Shown here: positions 20,976-33,742 of the stretch, in pieces
How the letters are laid out: the number at the start of each line of letters is the position of its first letter
Position numbering within the stretch: position 1 is the first letter of the stretch
Assembly: GCA_024362935.1 (NCBI GenBank)
Contig: JANCRA010000003.1
Span: 44,577,291 to 44,641,290, forward strand
Source of the DNA: Setophaga petechia
Lineage: Eukaryota > Chordata > Aves > Passeriformes > Parulidae
Direction of reading: 5' to 3'
DNA length: 64,000 nt
Position numbers and translations under genes: made by a program
Notes under the pieces: model-generated
Databases searched by the model: none
The model's input: only the letters and a program-made list of their open reading frames with translations
Told to the model about the DNA's origin: nothing

Positions 20976-22979
20976 TTTATATATTTTTTTGGCTTATGAA
21001 TTTCCTCACTGACCTGCTCCTTTGTTTAATGGTCAGCCCGCTACATGGTCAGGATTAAAAACTTCTGGGGCTTGTTTTGTCTAGAAGCCTATGGATAATC
21101 TCCAGAGGGAACGGCTCATTTTACATAATTACTGATGCTAAATAAATATGTTCTTTATAATCAACTTATGTTTAATGTGAAATTGCTAAGATTTTTGATC
21201 AGGAGACCAACATTTGACCCAGATTTTATTTCTTCTTTTTTGAACTATGTTGTTTATCTGCAGAAATTAAAAATGCCTGTCTACTCTTAGTATATAAAAT
21301 TCTGAAAATAAATTGCATTTGTTTATATTGACTTTTCCATTTCCAAGGACTCTCTGCTTCCAACCACCATTTTTTAAAACTTGTTCCAAATGAGCATTCT
21401 TCAGATAATTATTAGTGGTGAGCTTTATCTGAGCTGAGATCTCTAGGCAGTACTGTCAGATATTTGGTCTTGACTCAAAATGGTTCTAATAGTTTTCCTC
21501 CTCCTCTCACCTGTTCTGTTAAGAAGCATAATATTGGCCCTACATCAGTAGTGGTACAGAAGCCAGAAAATCTTTTTCTGTAATTGTATGGTTGCTATTG
21601 CTCTCAATTATACATGAATTTTAAACAAATATTTGTCCATTATTCCCAAATTCCTGACCAAGCATCACAAAGGCTCAATTAAACAAATTGAATTAAAAAA
21701 AAAAAAAAAGAAAAAAGGAACCTGTGGGAAAATCCTAGATGTCTCCAGCAAAGGTAATGGATGCTATTTCTCCTCAGCAGGAACAAACCTTGATCTTTTC
21801 AAACCTCTGAGGGAAAACACTTCCATTGTTTCTGTAAGAGTTTTTGCTTGCTCCCACCAGGATGGAATAGGGGTACAGTTAAGTGCTAGCTTAAATCTTG
21901 ACTGTTTGTCTTTCCTTTTATGCTGTCTTTAAAATAGCTGAGGAAAAGTATTTATATAGCCTAGATTAGAGTGTAGACAGGCATGTTGTTGCACGTCTAG
22001 CTGGAGGGACAGAAGAAATCATACGTTTGGCTGCTTTTTCCTGCCTCTCAGCTGAGGTGCAGTAAATGGCTGTGGGATCGCTCCAAACGCGATGGCACAG
22101 TGCGGCCAAGGGAGCTGCTGGAACCACGGCTCAGCCCATGCATTGGCTGGGTGAGGGACAGCCAGTCCTGGCAGGGACAGCAGTTCTGCTTGCACTCCTA
22201 GGAGAGGAGCAGCACACACCTCTGATGCAGCCCTGGGAGGAGAACTTGGCATTATCAACTGTTTTGATGCCGCCCGCCACAAACCATGATTACTGACGTG
22301 TTACCTTACTCACAGAGCCCTTCTCTCCTCTTGTGCAATCTGCTGCCACTACAAGATATAAAGAATGTCTCCAGCTCAGTGTCTGCACTGTGGTTAGTGT
22401 GTTTAAGTGTGCTCCGGGAGCAAATGCTAAGAGCTGCAAATGTATGAGCAGATAAATTTAATGCTGCTGTATGGACATGTGCTCTGAATCCGCCAGAAGA
22501 ATGTAATTTCCTATTCAGTGCCAGTAAGGCTTCATGCTTAAACCACTGTGACTTTTTTTTTGCCAAGTACCAGTGATACTTGAAGGAGGAGAGTGAAGCA
22601 CAGATACTTTTGAAAACATTTATCACCTTATGACTTTTAAAATCAGATAGCCCAAGAATGCTTTAAAGAAATTTAAATGGTAGAAGTGTTCCCAGTTCTA
22701 TGAGTAGTGCCAAATGTGCCAAAAATTGTCCCACTGACATTTTTATCTCAATCTGAGTTTAATTTTCTGTTAGTGATGACTATTTTTTTAATATTGTTAC
22801 TATTATTCTAGAGGTTTATTCAGCTTGACAGTTGTAAGGATTAAGCCTTACAAACAAAAGGATAATATATCCTATGTTTACAAGTTAGCCAGAGGCCAGG
22901 TTTTATAAACTTTAAAAATACAGCTATCGCTAGTTTATAAAATAGGCTAGTCAGCTTTCCAAGAGAGAAAATAAATCCA

Positions 22980-23002
22980 GCCATGGAACTGATTTCCATG
23001 GC
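22980..23002. repeat. inverted repeat, 9-bp arms
   Basis: GCCATGGAA and TTCCATGGC are separated by CTGAT, with CCAG/CTGG extending the symmetry imperfectly on both sides. Compact hairpin or dimeric site in unique DNA. Confidence 0.75.
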
Positions 23003-24959
23003 AGCCTGGTACTCTCATATATAGTAATACATTTTGACCTAAAGCAGCGTTACACGTGAATTTAAAAATGTTTTGAAAGAGGTAAAAATACGGAGCACAA
23101 AGCAGATACATATGGGACTTGATTGTGTGAGTATCTCATCCCCCCTCTGGGACCCTTTAGCTCCCTGGAAAGGGGCACTGAGCAAGAGACATTCAGTGCC
23201 ATTCTCAACAGGGGACACTCAAGATTTTGGAATCTGATCTCTCCAGTGCTTTCTGACAATAGGAGCAATGGTTTTCATTAGTCAAAAATCTGATAATAAG
23301 TTCATAGGTGGACCTGTAAGCACCTGTGTTAGCAACAGAGGAAAGTATCTTATGTTTTCTTCAGAAGGCCAACTAGGAATACTTTTAGTCTTAAAATTTC
23401 AATTCAAAACCTAAAGAGAACTATTGATCATAGCAAGGAAACAATAAATTCCAGAAAAGAATTTAAGATGCTTACGGCAGCACAAGGATCTTTATTTACA
23501 AGCATGAAATGTAAAGAAATTCCACATAAAACCAGATTCCTGTTTTATAATTTGCAACATAGAAATAGTTAATATTCACATCAACTGAATTTGCAAGAGG
23601 TGAAGAGAACATCTGTGACTGCAGTGTTGGACAGTTTTATTTAGTGTGGTTTTTTGTTTGTTTGTTATTTAGTAATGTTGCTCTGTGGGATTTGCCAGTG
23701 ACTCTGGAGCACAGGTCTCCTGTAGCACCGAGGAGGTGCTGCCCTGTTAGTTCTCAATCTTGTCACTTCTGGGGAACAGCAGTGAAACTGTTTGTTCCTG
23801 ACAGCAGACAGCCCCACTGCAGGGCCCTGGTTTCATGTTACATTAAGTATTAGCGCTGTTCTTTCAGGAGCTATTATGCTGTGACATCAAAGATTTTCTG
23901 ACAGGGCAGTTGTAGGTTAGCACTGAAGTTGTCTACTGAAATTTTTAAGAATGGAATTAAATATATATGATCAGATTTAATATGAGAGATCGGAAGCTGC
24001 ATATAAAACGGAGTTAGTGGTTAAAGAAAGCTGCAAGAATAATTATTTGGTTTGGCCTATTTGTCCTTTCTTGTCCAAAGCAATTTTTATTGCCTTTAAT
24101 TTCTACAGCAGTTCCAAAAATACTGCCATATGTTAACATTTTTGTGCAACTGCTTATTTTCTGAAAAATGCTGTGTGAAACAGGAGGAAAAGATCTTTTA
24201 TAAAATAAGTGTTCAGTATAGCCCCTGCAGTGCTTATATAAATTAACCCTTGAACAATAATTGTAATAGCCCAAATTATTTTTTTTTACTGATTGCCTAA
24301 TTACTTAAAAGGATTGAGATACACATTTTAAATGGTAAGAAAGCAATGCAAATGGTGAGCAAATGCTTAATAGTGATCATTTAAACTTCCATCTTTTTAT
24401 AAGAGAGGAGCTGTAGCTGTGCATAGATTGCAATCTCAACTGCTGCCCTTTGGAAATTCTGAATCCAGTTTCTGTGTGACTTACAGGGAGGATGATAGGA
24501 ATTTGAAACTTACTGTCTGTGTAGCTGTTCAGGACAGAAAAAAGAAATCTTGAACATGCGCAACTTCAAATGTTCCTGTAGATTCTTATGTGGTGAAATC
24601 AGTGCTGCTACAACTATAAAATTACTATTATGCTCTGATGAGGCAAGTTCAGTGACAGGAAATATCAAAATTAATTTTGGAAACACATGCCTGCATATTT
24701 TTGATTACGTTACTAAGGCATTTCTTCCATTTCATATCAAGAAGTGAATCATCCATTAAAAATGAAAATGTGTACAATAGAGTAGTACTTTCCCAGTGGG
24801 AGAAAAAAAAAAAAAAAAACAAAAAATCACCACAACTAAGGAGTAGAACAATGCTGTGTAGTCATAAGACAGAAGACACCAGTACAATTTTTGCTCTATA
24901 TGTAATAGTTTCAGGCATGAGAAAAATTACTTAAAGAATGTATCTCTTTCTTTGTAGTG

Positions 24960-25012
24960 GGGTCTTTCTGTCTCTCTTTCTTTCTCTCTCACTTTCTCTC
25001 TTTCTCTCATTT
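24960..25012 (+). repeat. CT-rich polypyrimidine tract
   Basis: About 50 bases almost wholly of C and T on the plus strand, with TTTCT and TCTC units (for example CTCTCTTTCTTTCTCTCTC). Low-complexity sequence, possibly triplex-forming. Confidence 0.7.
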
Positions 25013-27964
25013 CTATGTATGATTACAAAGCCCTTTCTCAGGTGATTTGTTTATTTTGGGATTGTTCTGTTCACTGAAAGCTTGCAGGGTAAATTCTGAA
25101 GTTTATCTTGCAGTAGAATAAGCTATTTGTGCTATGCTGATTGACCAAAACTGGCTGTATGGTAGCTTTGAGCAGGCATAATGATTTTAGTTTATTTAGA
25201 TAACATTGCTTGACTTCTCCTTTGGTTTTGCTGCATTGCAACACTCTTATCAGCAAATCAAAATCTTTATGGCTGAACATTCAGAACCAGATAGTTCAGA
25301 ATGAAAGCTCAGCCCTTTATATGGATGTGTGAAGCTCTGGGAATAGTGGCACTACCCTTAGGAAATACTTGCTGACAGGTGGCAACAGTGGAATACAAAA
25401 TTATCCTTTAGCTCTGTAATCTCAAATCACAACATTTAAAGTGTATATATAGATATATTAAAAGAAAATGTGGATAGGGGAACTGGGTCTTTCAGGGAAT
25501 TTTTTTTAGTGATTATAAAGATACATGACAAAATCTGATTAGCTACTGTGGCTAAAGTATTTGTTGAGTAGTTCTAATGCCCTCAAGAGCATAAGATTGT
25601 AGGTAAATTTGTCTATGATGTAAAGCTGTGTTTTAAAGCAGATTTTTAATGAACAGGATGTGCTATCAGGAATCCATTTGACTTTTACGATTTTGGATAG
25701 AGTATCCTTTCACTTTGGCTGTAATTGCAGGGCCTAAGGACTGTTACCCTGGCAAGCATCATTATGTGAATGTGTCTGCACTGTGTCTACCCTGACTACA
25801 TTTTTCTTCTTCCAGCTTTGTTATGTTTTTTTTTTTTTTTCCTTGACTATTAGAGATGTTACTGTACTTCAGAATAGGAAACTGTTTAGGGAAGGCTTGT
25901 CAAAAATTCCCTCCATATAACAATGTCTAGAGTCCTCTCAATTTCCTGCCCAGAATGCCTGGAGTTTGTTGAACAGCTAATATTTCAATTTCTGTTTAAA
26001 TAAACAGCAGCAAAACTGACTTGATAAGTGTGCCACTACATAGATCATGTTACCACTTAACTTAGAGCTAATGCTTAACAGTCTGTTTTGCTCCATTTTG
26101 GTGGCAATAGTCATGTAATTCCAGGCAGTTCTAGCAAAGAAACAAACAGTAGTATTATATTATATTACAGCAGTAATTATATTTGGTTATCTGGAGGTGA
26201 AAAGTTGTAAAAATATCTAGTGTGTGAATGGACAGTAAGCAATTTTTTAATTATCCAGAGGAAACAAAGGCTAATTCTGTTCTAAATCTAAAAGGTGTTT
26301 TAAAATCTGTGGTTGTACAGAATCCATATAACAAACCCTAGGAAACCTGACCTTCTGATAGGTCAGTCTAGCAGTAGCTTTATTTTGTTATAGCATGAAA
26401 GAGAATTGCCAAGTCATTAAAGGTATAGGATGTACACACATAGACAGCAAGACAGTATCCCTTAGCAGCTTCAGATTGATAGCTCTAGATTTCCCTGGCT
26501 TTTGTTAGGCTCCAGAGCACTTAAAACACTTCTGAGAAGTTGTCTTTGTCTCTCCTTGCATGTTTAAAATGTATAAATACAATCAGGGGAGTATCAGTAG
26601 AAGGTGATAAAGTTTCTCCTCTCACCCATTCAATTTTGCTTTGGTAAATAGATAATGAATCAGGATGTTAAACCTGTATTATATTTTCAGGGGTCACTTG
26701 GGCTTTGAGTGTAAACAGAATCAAATTCCTTGAGCCTGATTCTGTAGCTGCAAGGTGTTTGAATGTCTGTTGTGCATGAGCTGGACTTGTGTGTTTAGAC
26801 TGTTCATAAGGTGGCTTTGGAAGACAAACAAACCTCATGAGTTACAATTAAAATACCAGTGGGGAGGTATTTTTATTATTCAAATGAAGGACAACAAGAG
26901 TCCTTTTCCCCCATTTGCCTCGGGTTTTTTTTTACACAATGGTCATTTCGATGCCGCAGAAGTCTTAGATGTCTTCACATTATTTTGAGCATCTTATCTG
27001 TGTTCACAAAGTCAGTACCCACTTCCCTTCTCACAGCACTCTTTCAGAGCTCTTTGCCAGAAATAGAAAGTCAGTGGAAAATGGCCCAGTTTTGGAGATG
27101 CCAGCGTGCTGGAGATACTATAGGCAGGTCCTGGAAGGAAGCTGTGAAAGCCTGTGTACACCATCCTTCATTACTGAGGCTGAACAGAACCTTTCTCTGT
27201 GTCATGGTATGGGAGAAACTGTGCGCGATTCAGGTCTCAGACTTTGAACGCCTGCTGAGTAACCTGAATATTTCAGCCCTGATGGAATCATGATAGGTCA
27301 AAAGTTGCTATCTGACAATATATTATTTTTATAATTGAACAGAACTTTGCCTCTTCCAGCTGATTTTAAAGTCCAAAGAACTGGGAAAGCACTGCTTAGA
27401 ATGTGTATTAGACAAGAAGGCACCACTATCAGCTTTGGGCCAGCATGACTCGCCATGCAATCCATAAGAACAAAATGCAGAGACACTAAAAACCTGGCTT
27501 ATGTCACTCTGTTGGGAGAGGAAAAAACACTGTTTCACTCTCCCTTGGTATCCAGTTCCAGGTTACTTGTCATTTGCTGGCTTTGGTGAGAGAAACCTGA
27601 GGGTTTCTGATGACAGGCATTTTCCTCCAGGTTTAGAAGAAGGTTAATGCTTTTATAGGAGTAAGATTCAAAGGAAAGTAACTATGGACCTTGGAGGAGC
27701 TTTGCTTTTGATTCTGTATGCCTTTTCCATGCAGTTTTCTTTCAGCCTCTCTTTTTCTCTGAACAGCCTAAATAATCTATGTAACCATGATTAAGCTCTC
27801 TTGCATGTTAGAAAGTATGTAAGAGAGAAGATGACCAATTGCAATCTGTCTTTTACATTTGTTCAGAGGTGATAAGGGCGTTGCAGCTTCCAAATAGACA
27901 AGATACTAGTACCCTCTGTTTAATTATTCCTTCACTCTTGAGAGAGAAATACCGTAGGCAAGTA

Positions 27965-28105
27965 TGTTTATTCTCACTTTTCCAGTTGGGAAACTGAAGC
28001 AGGAATGTTTCAAGATGGTTTGGGTCCTAGCCAGAATTTGAACTTGGAAGATATGGCTCATTTCCAGGCCTATGCTTAAATGGCAGACCATCTCTCTTTC
28101 TTATC
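27965..28105 (+). repeat. MIR/CORE-SINE-like remnant
   Basis: The order of segments follows the MIR/CORE-SINE consensus. It runs TTTATTCTCACTTTTCCAG, GGGAAACTGAAGC, a diverged middle, CAGAATTTGAACTTGG, and then CCTATGCTTAAATGGCAGACCAT near the 3' end. MIR elements are tRNA-derived SINEs active before the amniote radiation, so this copy is ancient. Divergence is high, as expected, and boundaries are approximate. The alignment was done by eye against remembered consensus features. Confidence 0.65.
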
Positions 28106-31100
28106 CAATATTTTTTAATAAGGATAAGACTTTATGTACCCTTACATATGGGATTAGAAATGATTCTTTAATGTAGTTGGAGATGCCTTTTCTCCATGGC
28201 TTCTGATGGATCACAAGTCTGCTTGATCCGCGCTCTAGGGAGGATGCAGTGTTCATGACAATTCTGCCATTTATTCCTGTTTTCTTCCTGCTTGAAGGAG
28301 TCTGTTCCCTTATGCAGTGGACCATGCAACTTTAGGGCCTCAGTAGTTCTGTCACAGTGAACTCAAGATTGCAGCAGGCTCTGGCAGGCCGTGGAGTTCA
28401 CTCATCTTGCTCTTAGCTAAGTAGCCATGAGCTCCCACCCTGTGTGTGACTGAACATCTGTATCTCTCCTATTTGTGGCTATGCAAGCAGGGCCTGAACT
28501 ACAAACCCACTCCTTCAGAGCACGGCGGAGAATGAAGCTCAGTTAAATCTCCAGCAACTTTCTTCCAATTAATCCCGTCCTTGCATTCTTTTCCTGCGTG
28601 CGTTTCATCCAGTCTCTCTGTTTTACAACTCAGCAATATATTCTGTCTTGAAAACAGCATTAAGTGTAGTTACATGCACACACACTGAGAGGAGAATATC
28701 CCCCCACAGTGTTTACAGCAACACCTCTAGGTGACGGCAGGCAGTAAGCTTTCTTTTTATAGAGCTCCAGACTACAGATCATTAGCTTGATATGGAAGCT
28801 CAGTGGTGCAAAGTCATTTGAATATTTATTACCCTTCTTAAGACTTTCGCTTTTCAAGTGGGAAATAAATGTGATAAGACCCCCTTTCTGTCCTCTTGCC
28901 TGACATGCTAAGGCACAAATATGTGAAATGGATTTTAATTGTATTTCCTTGAACTTCCGTATTATAGACCAGCAACTTGGATGCCTTTGAGCAAAAACAT
29001 GTGTTGAACAACTGCAAAGTTTGTTAGGCCTCTTTACAACCTTCCCTCAAAGTTAGATAGGAAGTTCAGCTCCAAAAACGAGTTGAATTTTCAAAATTTA
29101 ATATATAAATATTCATGTATAATATACAAAAAGGCAGCTTTATAAACTTATATTTGAATGGGGCACTGTTTCTTAAGTGAAGTGCAAATTTAAAGGCCCC
29201 TTAAAACTGGACTTTGCCAACAGTCGTAGATTTTTCAGAAATTGCAACAAACCAAACATTGTGTAAATGAGGGCTTGTGGGGGGAAAAAAGCCAAGCCTA
29301 TTACAATACGATCAGCAAGACATGAAAGCCAGCAGCAGGCAACAGAAAGGCAGAGGCAGGCTCCTGAATATATTTTAAAGGTAGAATGTTGTCAGTGTGT
29401 TTTCATTTAGCTATTTTAAGATGTCTATGTTTCACTTGCTACAGTCACAAATTCTAACTGTGAATAATAGGAATCATTATATGGGTGTAAATGGTATATT
29501 GACTACATTTTTCAGGCTCAAACACACCTTCCTTGTTGGCAGTGGAAGGCAATGAATGAGGCATTTTATTAAAACTGGTGCTTGTGGTTCTAATCAAAGG
29601 TCACTGGTTAGCTCTCACTTTTCAGTCTCAGATTTGTCTAGATGTTTGATCAGGGGGCTGCAATGAAATTATTATGACAAAGACTTTGTACTAGGCGGTA
29701 TCTGTCTGCTGAAACTTGAAAGTCTTTGCCACAGTGATGCTGACAGCATGTGAATGCTGAAAGAATGTGCAAGAAATGTTATGTCTTAAAGAAACCTTTA
29801 CCGAGTATCATCTTCCCTTTGTGTTACGTTTGAAATCATTTCAGTTGCTATTAAGGTACGAATGAAAAGGTGTTTCATTGATTAAAGGTGGCGTGTTTTT
29901 TTTTTAAAGTGTACTGTGTGCTTTAAGACAGTCTTCCCATTACTTACTCTGTTCTGTCCCTGCTGCACACAGCAAGTTCATTAACATGCAGATATGCAGT
30001 GATTGAAGTCGGTTTGCCTTTTACATTGGAGTTGTCTTGATATAATGAGTTTCTCTTTAATGTTCAAAAAACTGTTGTTACTTTCTAAAAGGGGTTTGTT
30101 TGTGAATTTCATTAAATTTAATTCTGTCTTCAAACCATTTCAGTATTGTTCATTTTACCACAATTAACACGCCTGCTGATATTAAAAACTAATTTTTTTT
30201 TTAAGAGATGCATTTTAACTTTCAGGCTATGTGTGGTGTGGGGTTGTCATTGATGTTGAATGAGAGACCTCCTGTTTAACTCACAGATTCAATATTTTAA
30301 TTGGTGCCCATGTACAAAAGTAGCAGAGAAAAGTAGGTTAGGGTTACTCCAACTGCTTTTTCTCTGGGATTGGCATAGACAGCATTTAGTCAAGGAGAGT
30401 GAAAAACCACTCACTCTGCTAACTTTATTTTCTTTGTTAGAATAGACTGGACAAATGGAGAAGGAAACTTGTCTGTCAGATAACCTGTGTTTAGTAAAGA
30501 GAGCAGAATCTGTGACGTGAACTAGAAAAGGATTATTTTAATTTTCTGCCCAGTATTTCTAACATAAATCTGTTCACCTGGGAAGCTTGAGGTAGATCCT
30601 TCCTTGCTGTGAGGTCAGCAGACAGTGAACATCCAGCTGCTGAGATGTTGAGTCTGAGTGCTCAGCGTTGTTTCAGAGCTCCTTCGATGCCAGGGACTCT
30701 TGGAAACTGCCTGGAAAAGAAAATGAGGTGTAGCATTTAGGAAATGGTTGTCTTGGTCTGAAAGAATAAATGAAGTGATATCAGACTGAAGGTGGGGTAG
30801 GAAGAAAAATTGTGCTGGAAATAGTTTTACCTTTCAACCAATACAAATTCAGCACTGTAAGATGTACTATTACTGCCCTGGAGGTCTCTCATAGATTAGA
30901 AATATTGTGATATTATGTATTTTCAGGAGGGATTATGGTAGGGAACAGAAGCAACATTAACTTGAACAAACACAGTGGGGAAATAGGGAATAAGTTTTCA
31001 TCTTGCCATATTCATATTCTTTTAAATAAATGGCACAATTTCTGAAGCTGTGATTCTGAAACAGTTCTGTGTGAATGGCGCCCACTTATAAAGGTGGTGG

Positions 31101-33673
31101 CATTGAAAATTGGCCTTGATGTGAAGGTAATATTACAGTCTTAATTTTAATTTTCATGTCTACATAAAGATGGATTATTTACAGATATCCCAGATTGATG
31201 TGGGGTGGTTTTGTGGTCTTGAGAAGAATGCAGAGATACAGAAGTGTCAAATGGAAGCTCCAGTGCTCCTTTCAGGGCTACTAGAGCTGAAATTTAAGAT
31301 TCATTTCTGGACAAAACTGGCAGAAAGTCTGGTACAGATTACAAATATTTTCCCCATTTGTACTACCATAACAAATAGAAGTTAATAAAACACTCTACAG
31401 CTAATAATACAAATATTTTTTCATTATTGTAATCCCCATATTTATATTTTTTTAAATCACCTTTAGTATATTATTAAATGATCCACAGACTTCTTAGACT
31501 TTTACGGCTATGTCTGGGAAAACATTCCTCGTGTTGATGGTTTTATTATCAGAATCCGTTTAATCAGTATTGAATTAATTTCCTTTACCAAACTTTTTTC
31601 TCCAGTGATGAATCTTCAGTATTAATCAGAACATCCTGTGATGAAAATCTGCATTTAAAAACTTACTGAAACTGCCAAGTCTAACTTCTTTGAAGTGTAA
31701 TTCCTAGACACCTCCTGAACTCTGTTCATGGGCTGGATTTCCTTCTTGTAAAAATATTCCATTCATTTAACCTATTTTTTTTTTTTTCCTGGAGAAACTT
31801 TGTTGTCTTCCAAATGAAAATGTTCTCTGTGTAGTATGGAGAGTTTATCTAGCTTCAAGCCCTTATATGCAGAGTAGAGAAAGGAACCTTTTATTCATGT
31901 TGTTTTTATGATTCTGGGAATGTTGGTGACAGTATAGAAAGCCTTAGCTCCTCTTTTAGGCATTTACACAAGATATCTGACATGGTGTGAATATTCCCTG
32001 TTAAGAATTATAATTTTATCTGATTTATTAGTTTCTTGGTAATGATATAGTGTGAGAGTAGCTTTATTCTGCTGCCAATGAAGTTAGTGAAAATTACCAG
32101 GCAAATAAGAGTAGCAAACTGGGCATCTTAGTTGTAGAAATTTAATTTCAGAAGACATCTGTTGAAAATGAAGGGTTCAATCCTAATGAATGTCCTACTT
32201 ATAGTTACAGTCTCTTAGGCACATGATGGAGTCCCATTAAAGTCACATAAGACTTTTTTGGGGGTTCAATTGTAGTGTAGCTCCAGTTGTAAAATCAGAT
32301 TGTTAACTGATCTTACCTCCAGCAATTTCTGGGTTTCTGTCTTTATTTTCTTCCCCCTCCATCTTTTTCTTTCTTTTTTCTCTATTTACATCCTTTGAAA
32401 ATAGTTAATACATTCCTCAGATCAGTTTTGTTTTGCCTTTCTAGATTATCAACTTACCGTCTAAATATTCTCTTTTTTTTTAAAGTAATAAAAATGCTTA
32501 AATGCTTGCATGTGAAAATTTTGTAGAAATAAACTAGAGACTCCAAGTAGACCGGTAACAGCAAGGATATACAGTGCCTGCCTGAAATGACTTTAGAGTT
32601 TGTTAAAATCAAATGACATTCAGTACGGATACTATGAAGAGAAAAATCAAAATAGACACCTAATTATAATTACTTTTTTTCCTGTCATTATATCCGTACG
32701 TGCAGAACAACTGATTTGAAATCACAACAGCTCAATTCGGTAGGTACAAAGGTTTTTCCTTCCTTTTTTTTCATCATCCACAGGATGTAACATAATTTCT
32801 TATACTGACCAAAGTCTGAAATTTCCTCAAGTCGATGGAAATGCTACCTGAATTAGGGAAATTAATTAATAGCACATGACTGCTATCAAGATTGTAGACA
32901 CTACATGTTAATCAAACAAGAAAATTAAAAGGTTAAGCTGCTGATTTGGTCTCATAGGTGGCTTTTCCAGCTGGACAAAGTTGTTGTGTTAGCATATACT
33001 TTTGCTGCTTTTGAAGAAACATATTGGAGACCTAAGAACACCACTTAAGTGAGAGGGAGGAGGATACATTTGTTAGAAGGGCTTTGCAATTTTGGAGGGT
33101 GGAATGCATTGGCTTTCTTTCAGACTTTCATGACCTTTTGGAAATTTTAGTCTAAACTGCCAGTTCCCTTGGTTAGATGAGAAATAATGTTTGTTTCTGA
33201 AACTATGCCTGTAGCTTTCAGTGTGGTGTGGGCAAATAGGAGCAGTAGAGAAGCATTTCAGTCTATATCTTATATGCTACAGAAGGACTGAATGCAACAG
33301 GTGCCTGTCATCTGTTTTCATATATTTTTGGAGGGAGCTTGCCTTTCTCCCTACAAAGGGGTATGTATACATCAGAAATATCTGCATGGGTGCATGCACA
33401 TTTGTCTGATCCTGAAGGAAGGAAGGAAGGAAGTGCTACGCTTGTTGTTAGACGATAGCTTGATTTAAAACCAAGCCAAAAAAGCCAATTAGTGTCAGAT
33501 CAGAAACATGCTAAATACAATAAGGTGTAAATTCCTGTATGAAATTAGGGGATGTTGGGATGATGGCAGAAATGTATTTCTGGATGGTGCCATGATATGT
33601 ATTGTTCAGGGAAGGGCTCAGAGGGGGAAAAACCATCATATGCTGCAAATTCTTGTTAGGGAAGTCTTAATGA
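28106..33673. other. AT-rich desert with possible conserved elements
   Basis: No coding exon is recognised. Unusually AT-rich blocks with homeodomain-like and POU-like cores lie at about 29085-29310 and 29800-30150. They are candidates for conserved non-coding elements, though conservation cannot be tested here. A possible ancient-repeat fragment (GAGTCCCATTAAAGTCACATAAGAC) lies at 32229-32253. T runs occur near 29898-29905 and 31773-31784, and a short GGAA repeat at 33414-33433. Confidence 0.5.
33414..33433 (+). repeat. (GGAA)n microsatellite, about five units
   Basis: Five tandem AAGG/GGAA units in AT-rich DNA. GGAA is also the ETS-factor core, so short arrays of it can act as binding clusters. 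Confidence 0.8.
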
Positions 33674-33742
33674 AATCATAGAATCAGTAAGGTCAGAAAA
33701 AAATTGCAAGCTCAAGCCCAAATTTGACCAAATGCATGACCC
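33674..33742 (-). mobile_element. truncated CR1 LINE 3' end
   Basis: AATCATAGAATCAGTAAGG, GAAAAAAATTGCAAG, CTCAAGCCCAAATTTGACC and ATGCATGACC follow, in order, the reverse complement of the avian CR1 3' terminus (TCATAGAATCATTAAGG, GGAAAAGACCTCCAAG, TCAAGTCCAACC and so on). CR1 ends in an ATTCTATGA-type microsatellite, so the element lies on the minus strand with its 3' end at about 33674. Only some 70 bases remain recognisable, with no reverse-transcriptase sequence. The 5' truncation is normal for CR1. This is the best taxonomic clue in the window. Confidence 0.65.

Larger units (their letters stand above)
20976..27964. other. AT-rich gene desert, mostly unique
   Basis: No coding exon is recognised. 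Simple sequence includes A15 at about 21695-21709, A17 at 24803-24819, a CT-rich tract at about 24961-25012 and T15 at 25826-25840. Also noted are a 9-bp-arm hairpin (22980-23002), a POU octamer at 24346-24353 and a possible ancient-repeat scrap near 26728-26758 (GAGCCTGATTCTGTAGCTGC). A 144-codon plus frame at 26859-27293 has no family motif. Confidence 0.6.

Noticed and set aside
24803..24819. A17 run as a possible processed-pseudogene tail
   Set aside because: The sequence upstream shows no recognisable gene copy and no polyadenylation signal at the usual distance. Treated as simple sequence.
28352..28363. TCACAGTGAACT, sharing its first 11 bases with the miR-128 mature sequence
   Set aside because: The remainder of the mature sequence is absent and no complementary arm exists nearby, so no hairpin precursor.
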